A stretch of DNA of 18,075 bases from NCBI GenBank assembly GCA_021809235.1, contig JAKBAG010000034.1, positions 1 through 18,075 on the forward strand, written 5' to 3'. The notes under the pieces are model-generated. The model had not been told where the DNA came from. It saw nothing but the letters and a program-made list of their open reading frames with translations, and did no database searches. Each line of letters starts with the position of its first letter. Positions within the stretch are counted from its first letter, which is position 1. This document shows positions 13,814 to 18,075 of this stretch, one piece after another. This DNA is from Acidobacteriota bacterium (GTDB lineage: Bacteria; Acidobacteriota; Terriglobia; Terriglobales; Acidobacteriaceae). Both the position numbers and the translations under genes were made by a program.

Positions 13814-15096
13814 ACCGCACACGAAGACCGCGACAAGGCACCAGCGTGGCCTACGCGCGAATTACCGGGCTTGCCGAGCGGCGCGATGTGCATGAGGCCT
13901 TCCGCTGGCTGCATCGGCAACACCGGCAACTGCTGCTGCAGCAGGCAGAGCTGGTGGCGATTCCCGCGCCACCTTTTGCCGAGAGTGCTCGATCGGAGTG
14001 GCTGCTGGAGCGGTTCACGGCGATGGGTCTGGACGCGGTGAGCATGGATGCGGTGGGCAATGTGATGGCACGCATGCCTGGGAGCGGAACGGATGCAGCC
14101 ACTGGCGGCGTGGTGGTGCTTTCGGCGCATCTGGATACGGTTTTTCCGATGGAGACGCCGCTGCATCCAGTGGTGAGCGAGGATCGGCTGGAGGGTCCGG
14201 GAGCCTGCGACAATGCGACCGGCGTGATGGGGATGCTGGCGCTGGCCGGGGCGATGCAGGCAGGCGGCGTAGTACCAGACGCCGATCTTTGGCTGGTGGG
14301 CAATGTGGGCGAAGAAGGCGAAGGGGATCTGCGCGGCATGCGACATCTGTATGCGCATGCACCGTTCCGCGAGCGTATTCGGAGCCATATCGTGCTGGAT
14401 GGCGCCGGAGCGGAGTCTGTGGTGACGCAGGCGCTTGGAAGCAGGCGATTCGAGGTGACGATCACCGGGCCGGGCGGCCACAGTTTTACGGATGCCGGGA
14501 CGGCGAATCCAATTCTGGCGATGAGCGAGGCGCTGACCCGGCTGGCACTGGCAGCGATGCCGGACGAAGCCAGTCGGACGACCTTCAATGTGGGCACGCT
14601 GCATGGAGGCACGAGCGTGAACAGCATTCCGGAGCAGGCGACGGCAGCGATTGATTTTCGTTCTACCGATGCCACAGAACTGCTGCGGCTGGAGGTGGCA
14701 TTACATCGCGCCGTGGAGGATGCAGTGGACGCGGCGAATGCAACCGCACGGGAGAGTGCGCAGAAAAGGATGGTGGTGTTTGCTCCGCTTCGGGCTGCCA
14801 TCGAACAGATTGGGGATCGACCAACCGGTGCACTGCCGGACAACGATGCGCTGATGGAGACGCTGCGGGCCGTGGATCGGCACCTGCACCTGCAGACCGA
14901 CCCGCGACTGGGATCGACAGATGCCAACTGGCCGCTGTCGCTGGGTGTGTCGGCGATTTCACTGGGCGCAGGCGGGGAGGGTGGTGCTCCGCACACGCGC
15001 GCCGAGTGGTACTGCGCCACGAACCGCGAACTGGGGCTGAAGCGTGTGCTGCTGCTGACGCTGGCGATGCTGGAGCTGGCGGCGACGCGGGATTGA
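13810..15096 (+). CDS. M20-family metallopeptidase
   Basis: A 428-residue zinc aminoacylase/peptidase of family M20 (PepT/CPG2/ArgE/DapE group). Predicted co-catalytic metal ligands are H107 in SAHLDTVF (with D109), the bridging D134 in GPGACDNATG, E169 in VGNVGEEGEGDLRG (E168 as general base), D197 in VLDG and H395 in APHTRAEW. The dimerisation or lid domain lies about 208-320, with GPGGHSFTDAG (220-230) and LHGGTSVNSIPEQA. No signal peptide is seen, so it should act in the cytoplasm on peptides or N-acyl amino acids; the exact substrate cannot be read from sequence. The ATG overlaps the truA stop by 4 nt, so expression is likely coupled. The first 25 residues are basic and poorly conserved, and a later start is possible. 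It converges on a peptide-type permease gene. Confidence 0.9.
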   Translation: MNRTRRPRQGTSVAYARITGLAERRDVHEAFRWLHRQHRQLLLQQAELVAIPAPPFAESARSEWLLERFTAMGLDAVSMDAVGNVMARMPGSGTDAATGGVVVLSAHLDTVFPMETPLHPVVSEDRLEGPGACDNATGVMGMLALAGAMQAGGVVPDADLWLVGNVGEEGEGDLRGMRHLYAHAPFRERIRSHIVLDGAGAESVVTQALGSRRFEVTITGPGGHSFTDAGTANPILAMSEALTRLALAAMPDEASRTTFNVGTLHGGTSVNSIPEQATAAIDFRSTDATELLRLEVALHRAVEDAVDAANATARESAQKRMVVFAPLRAAIEQIGDRPTGALPDNDALMETLRAVDRHLHLQTDPRLGSTDANWPLSLGVSAISLGAGGEGGAPHTRAEWYCATNRELGLKRVLLLTLAMLELAATRD

Positions 15097-15169
15097 CGCA
15101 GGCCTGAGACGGAAGCGCAGGCAGCGACAAGCTGGATGAGCTTGACGGGGTTGGACCGGAGATCGATGG

Positions 15170-16108
15170 TCAGCCGCGAACGCGGGGATCCAGCCAGCGA
15201 TAGGCCATATCGGTCAGCAGATTGACGAGGACATACGTAAGCCCGATACAGAGCAGCGATCCCTGCACGAGTGCGTAGTCCCGCGCCGAGATGGCGGTGA
15301 CGACCAGACGGCCGAGGCCAGGCCAGCTGAAGATGGTCTCCGTGACAATGGCACCGGCGAGCAAGGCTCCGAATTGGAGTCCGAGGACGGTGACGACCGG
15401 AATGAGCGCGTTGCGCAGGGCATGGTGCCAGAGCACCCGCCACTGGCTGAGCCCTTTGGCGCGCGCCGTGCGCACGTAGTCCTGATTGAGTTCCTCAAGC
15501 AGGGTGGAACGGATGACGCGGGTGAGGATGGCGGCAAGCGAAGCCCCCATGCCGAAAGCAGGCAGGATGAGGTAAGGCCAGTTGCCGGGTAGCAGCAGCG
15601 ATCCCTCCCCGGCACCGGAGACAGGCAGCCAGCCGAGGCGGATGGAAAAGAAGAGAATGAGCAGCGGAGCCAGCGCAAAGGCGGGCGTGGAGAGTCCTGT
15701 GAGGCTGACGAGCCCGATGCACTGATCGATCCAACTGCCGCGATGGACGGCGGCAAGGACTCCGGCAGGAAGCGCGAGGAGCAGTGCAAAGGCGAGTGCG
15801 CAGACGGTGAGCGCCAGCGTGTAGGGGTAGCGTGTGAGGATCAGGTGCAGGACCGAGTCATGGAGGTGGATGGACTGGCCGAGATTCCCGTGCAGCACGT
15901 TGCGCCAGTAGTGCAGATACTGGGTCCAGAGCGGCTGGTCGAGGCCATATTGATGGCGAAGGCGCGCCAGATCGGCGGCCGTGGCGCTGTCGCCGAGCAT
16001 CTGCTGGATGGGGTCGCCGGGGACCAGGTGGATGAGCAGGAAGACAAGCGAAACCACCAGCCAGACGACGGGCAAGGCACTCAGCAGGCGCAGGAAGGCG
16101 GATTTCAT
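15170..16108 (-). CDS. ABC transporter permease, DppB/OppB type
   Basis: A 312-residue inner-membrane permease of the dipeptide/oligopeptide/nickel ABC importer class. The N-terminal helix (about 9-29) is followed by the signature HLVPGDPIQQML (27-38), then the periplasmic loop YGLDQPLWTQYLHYWRNVLHG. Five further helices lie near 96-120, 131-155, 178-198, 232-255 and 282-300. The EAA loop that contacts the ATPase reads YVRTARAKGLSQWRVLWHHA (211-230). The C-terminus ends YRWLDPRVRG, as is normal. These permeases usually stand in dppABCDF-like operons, yet here no binding protein, second permease or ATPase lies on either side in the window. The start at 16108 is preceded by AAGGGCAGCC on the minus strand. 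Family firm, substrate unknown. Confidence 0.92.
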   Translation of the reverse strand: MKSAFLRLLSALPVVWLVVSLVFLLIHLVPGDPIQQMLGDSATAADLARLRHQYGLDQPLWTQYLHYWRNVLHGNLGQSIHLHDSVLHLILTRYPYTLALTVCALAFALLLALPAGVLAAVHRGSWIDQCIGLVSLTGLSTPAFALAPLLILFFSIRLGWLPVSGAGEGSLLLPGNWPYLILPAFGMGASLAAILTRVIRSTLLEELNQDYVRTARAKGLSQWRVLWHHALRNALIPVVTVLGLQFGALLAGAIVTETIFSWPGLGRLVVTAISARDYALVQGSLLCIGLTYVLVNLLTDMAYRWLDPRVRG

Positions 16109-16295
16109 GGCTGCCCTTACGATACACGCTGGCAGCAGGTGGGTTGGAGAGTCGCAGCAGCCGAAGCGCAGGCGAAGGAAATCTGCGATGGAGGGAACAA
16201 CTTTCTGTATGCGTCAGGGTTTGGGTGGACAGGAATTTCGATGGAATTCCCAGTAGTTTCTCGATCCTGCCGTTTGCTTTACCCACGCACGAACC

Positions 16296-16301
16296 AAGGA
16301 G
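16296..16301 (+). promoter_or_regulatory. Strong Shine-Dalgarno site of the secreted unknown gene
   Basis: AAGGAG lies nine nt upstream of the ATG at 16311. It is the best ribosome-binding site among the plus-strand genes here and fixes the start of an otherwise unassigned gene. Confidence 0.8.
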
Positions 16302-16310
16302 ACGATTGCG

Positions 16311-16862
16311 ATGAAACACCTCACGACCTTTGCTGCTCTGCTGCTGGCTGCCTTGTCTCTGGGACAGGTTGCCCGAGCCTTGCCTGACATGCCGAACAAC
16401 TATGACGTGGCCAAGGATGGGCCAATTCCTCCAGAGCTGGCGCATCCCGGGAGGATCTTTGTGACCAACGGCAACTCGGATATTGCGCGGTTCTCCTACA
16501 CGTTTACGGGAGATTCAGCGCGGGCTTACACGGAGTTTTACAAGGCTCTGGCGACGAGGGGTGTCTATCAGTTGGTGGGGCAGCCGGATCAGGCTGACCT
16601 GGTGCTGGTGGTAAGCACATCGACCCGGCCGATGTTTGGCTATAACGGGGGCGATGCCTCGGCCAGCCAGCCCTGCCTGCGAATTCTGGTGATCGACCGG
16701 CGGACAGCGATTCCGATCTGGACCATGATTCAACCGATCGACTTTGCGCTGTTCCACAAGAATCGCGACAAGGCTTTTGAGCGCGCGATGCACCGGCTGG
16801 TGGGCGAGTTTGAGGCCTTTACAAACACGGTACCTCAGGCAGCAGACAAGCAAGGCGCCTGA
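16311..16862 (+). CDS. Secreted protein of unknown function
   Basis: A 183-residue protein that I cannot assign to a named family. A clear signal peptide (hydrophobic 4-20, cleavage near ARA at 21-23) predicts export. The mature part has a short acidic/Pro region (24-45), then GRIFVTNGNSDIARFSYTF, then DSARAYTEFYKALATRGVYQ and a segment ADLVLVVSTSTRPMFG. A beta stretch PCLRILVIDRRTAIPIWTMI and a helical end (NRDKAFERAMHRLVGEFEAF) follow. This alternation suggests a small alpha/beta domain. I recall similar secreted proteins as frequent in acidobacteria but know no function. AAGGAG at 16296-16301, nine nt before the ATG, is a strong ribosome-binding site and supports the start. It is divergent from the permease and converges on the cytochrome gene. 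Confidence 0.8.
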   Translation: MKHLTTFAALLLAALSLGQVARALPDMPNNYDVAKDGPIPPELAHPGRIFVTNGNSDIARFSYTFTGDSARAYTEFYKALATRGVYQLVGQPDQADLVLVVSTSTRPMFGYNGGDASASQPCLRILVIDRRTAIPIWTMIQPIDFALFHKNRDKAFERAMHRLVGEFEAFTNTVPQAADKQGA

Positions 16863-16934
16863 CGGCCGCTGTATGGGGCCCATTGCCTCAGCGCAGGCCT
16901 GTCATCCACGGCACGCAGAACGGACGAAAAAACG

Positions 16935-16967
16935 AATCGGCGGAAGCTGTGGATGCTTCCGCCGATT
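16935..16967 (-). terminator. Intrinsic terminator of the cytochrome gene
   Basis: Arms AATCGGCGGAAGC (16935-16947) and GCTTCCGCCGATT (16955-16967) form a 13-bp perfect stem with a 7-nt loop. On the minus strand the stem is followed by CGTTTTTTCG, a six-T run, 25 nt past the cytochrome stop. On the plus strand only GTGTTTGTG follows, so termination of the convergent secreted-protein gene (stop 16862) is plausible but weaker. Confidence 0.88.
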
Positions 16968-16992
16968 GTGTTTGTGCCTCCGGAGCGACGGG

Positions 16993-18075
16993 CTACTGCG
17001 CGCTGGAGGGCATGGCGCGAATGAAGGTGATGAGCGCCTTCATGTCGGTCGGGTTCATGTTGGTGAGCGGCATGCCGCCCCGCTGCATGCGCGTGGTGTG
17101 GTGCCGCAGCAGGCTCTCCAACGTATCGGCTGGCAGAAGCGATGCGGTTCCGGCCAGCGGCGGAGCAGCGACAGTTCCCTGAAGACCATCGACGCCGTGG
17201 CAGGTTTCACAGCGATTCCGCTGGAAGATGCGCCGACCCTGCTGGGCCAGCGGTGGCAGTGCCGAAGCCTGCCAGACCGGATGCGGTGCCGCGACTGGCT
17301 GGGTCGCACCGGCGACGGCTGGAGCCGCGCTGTGGCTGGCCGAATGCGCCGCGGCAGCCTGAGCGGCAGCGGCAACGGTGGCAGGCTTGAGCGTACGCAG
17401 ATAATCGACCAGCTGTTGCATCTGCTGCCCTTTGAGTGTGACGAGCGGCATGCCGCCGGCACGCATTTTGGGTGTGGGATGGGTGAGCAGGTACGGCAGT
17501 TTGTCGCCTGGGAACTTCATGCCGACATTGATCAGAGAGGGGGCGAAATGGGTTCCCTGACCACTGGGACCATGACAGGCGACGCAGCCTAGGTTCTGGA
17601 AGTACTGCCGGCCTGGCATGGCAGCGACCTCCGGCGATGGAGCAGCTGCGGCCATTGGCTGGGCAGCAGCGGCAGCGGGAGCGGAGGCCGCACCGGCAGT
17701 CGTACCCATGTCGGGATACCGTACGGCGGATTGCAGGACCGGGGCAGCGGGAGCGGCTGCGGCACTGTGAACCGGCGCGTGAAGTGAGCGCAGGTAGGCA
17801 ACCAGATTGGCCATCTGCTCGGGCGAGCCAAAGAATGGCGGCATGCCGCCATTGGTCATTTTGGCGTTGGGGTGAAGGATGAGCGTTGACAGTTGCGCAT
17901 CGCTGAGAGTGGCAATCAACGGCGCCAGCGCAGGAGCGCGACCACCGCTGCCAGCCGTCCCATGGCATCCGATGCAGCCATGCTCCAGATAGACCTGCGC
18001 TCCAGCCACGGCGGCAGCAGATGGAGCCGGTGAGCCGGGAGCGGATGGAGCGCTGGACGCCGAGCCTGCTGCAGA
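16993..18075 (-). CDS. Multidomain c-type cytochrome, at least three haems (5' end outside window)
   Basis: The visible 360 residues contain three monohaem class I-like cytochrome c domains of about 70-85 residues, with CIGCH (17962-17976), CVACH (17572-17586) and CETCH (17197-17211). Each domain also has a [KR]MxxGGMP motif, whose GGMP Met is the likely sixth haem ligand, preceded by an HP or HH pair. Domains are joined by Ala/Pro/Ser-rich linkers of about 40-50 residues. The frame continues to the window edge through another Ala/Ser/Pro linker, so the GTG at 18009 is not a convincing start: no signal peptide follows it. The true N-terminus, with export signal and possibly more domains, lies outside. 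It should act in the periplasm as an electron carrier or as a subunit of a respiratory or oxidase complex. The partner is not visible. The terminator is at 16935-16967. Confidence 0.88.
   Translation of the reverse strand, partial: SAAGSASSAPSAPGSPAPSAAAVAGAQVYLEHGCIGCHGTAGSGGRAPALAPLIATLSDAQLSTLILHPNAKMTNGGMPPFFGSPEQMANLVAYLRSLHAPVHSAAAAPAAPVLQSAVRYPDMGTTAGAASAPAAAAAQPMAAAAPSPEVAAMPGRQYFQNLGCVACHGPSGQGTHFAPSLINVGMKFPGDKLPYLLTHPTPKMRAGGMPLVTLKGQQMQQLVDYLRTLKPATVAAAAQAAAAHSASHSAAPAVAGATQPVAAPHPVWQASALPPLAQQGRRIFQRNRCETCHGVDGLQGTVAAPPLAGTASLLPADTLESLLRHHTTRMQRGGMPLTNMNPTDMKALITFIRAMPSSAQ
17834..17853. repeat. 20-bp perfect palindrome inside the cytochrome gene
   Basis: AATGGCGGCATGCCGCCATT at 17834-17853 is fully self-complementary. 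It spans the NGGMPP codons of the first visible haem domain. The cores of the other two domains (17067-17078 and 17445-17456) contain the 12-bp palindrome GCGGCATGCCGC at the same motif, so the symmetry mainly comes from the GGC GGC ATG CCG codons. Confidence 0.85.

Noticed and set aside
15128..15144. Hairpin CAAGCT/AGCTTG as terminator between the M20 and permease genes
   Set aside because: Only 6 bp with no T-run on either strand; too weak to call.
13474..15443. Long minus-strand open frames opposite truA and the M20 gene
   Set aside because: Low-complexity Arg/Ser/His/Pro-rich translations opposite well-supported genes; typical GC-rich antisense frames.
16194..16215. ECF-sigma-type promoter (GGAAC ... 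CGTC) before the secreted unknown gene
   Set aside because: The spacer is 13 nt, shorter than the roughly 16 nt expected, so the match is not convincing.
16232..16250. Interrupted palindrome GGAATT/AATTCC as an operator
   Set aside because: A 6-bp half-site with a 7-nt spacer occurs easily by chance, and no regulator gene or promoter element supports it.

Overview
This window looks like ordinary chromosome of a GC-rich bacterium, most likely an acidobacterium of the Terriglobia (Acidobacteriaceae-like). This placement is an inference from protein style: an NHL/Ig-like secreted protein with a late pair of membrane helices, a secreted DinB-like protein, a TonB with a long cytoplasmic N-terminus, and a small secreted protein of a type I recall from that phylum. 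Gram-negative organisation is supported by TonB, a TolC-type outer-membrane protein and a periplasmic c-type cytochrome. I see no insertion sequence, phage gene, CRISPR array, tRNA or rRNA gene.

Layout. 1-236: end of folE (GTP cyclohydrolase I), then a 25-bp perfect inverted repeat shared as terminator with a convergent NHL-repeat protein (328-1923, minus). A secreted DinB-like protein follows (2252-2809, minus), divergent from truB (2947-3834, plus). truB converges on tonB (3977-5017, minus) with an 18-bp perfect hairpin between them. tonB is divergent from ileS-lspA (5235-8722, plus; 4-nt ATGA overlap), followed by aroA (8851-10164, plus). aroA meets a tolC-family gene (10249-12390, minus) at another hairpin. 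After a 541-bp gap come truA and an M20 peptidase (12932-15096, plus; again an ATGA overlap). These converge on a lone DppB-type permease (15170-16108, minus). A secreted protein of unknown function (16311-16862, plus) then converges on a gene for at least three fused monohaem cytochrome c domains (16993 to beyond the right edge, minus), with a hairpin plus T-run in between.

Most genes are housekeeping: tRNA charging and pseudouridylation (ileS, truA, truB), lipoprotein maturation (lspA), aromatic amino acid synthesis (aroA), pterin synthesis (folE) and envelope energy or export functions (tonB, tolC). Apart from the translationally coupled pairs ileS-lspA and truA-M20, neighbours do not form an obvious pathway.

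The observations most worth checking are: a change of plus-strand GC skew from C-rich to G-rich across the window, independent of coding strand; the modular multihaem cytochrome; a DinB-like protein that seems to lack usual metal ligands; a Gly-rich instead of Pro-rich TonB spacer; and an orphan peptide-type permease facing a peptidase. I found no convincing novel defence, mobile or RNA-based system.
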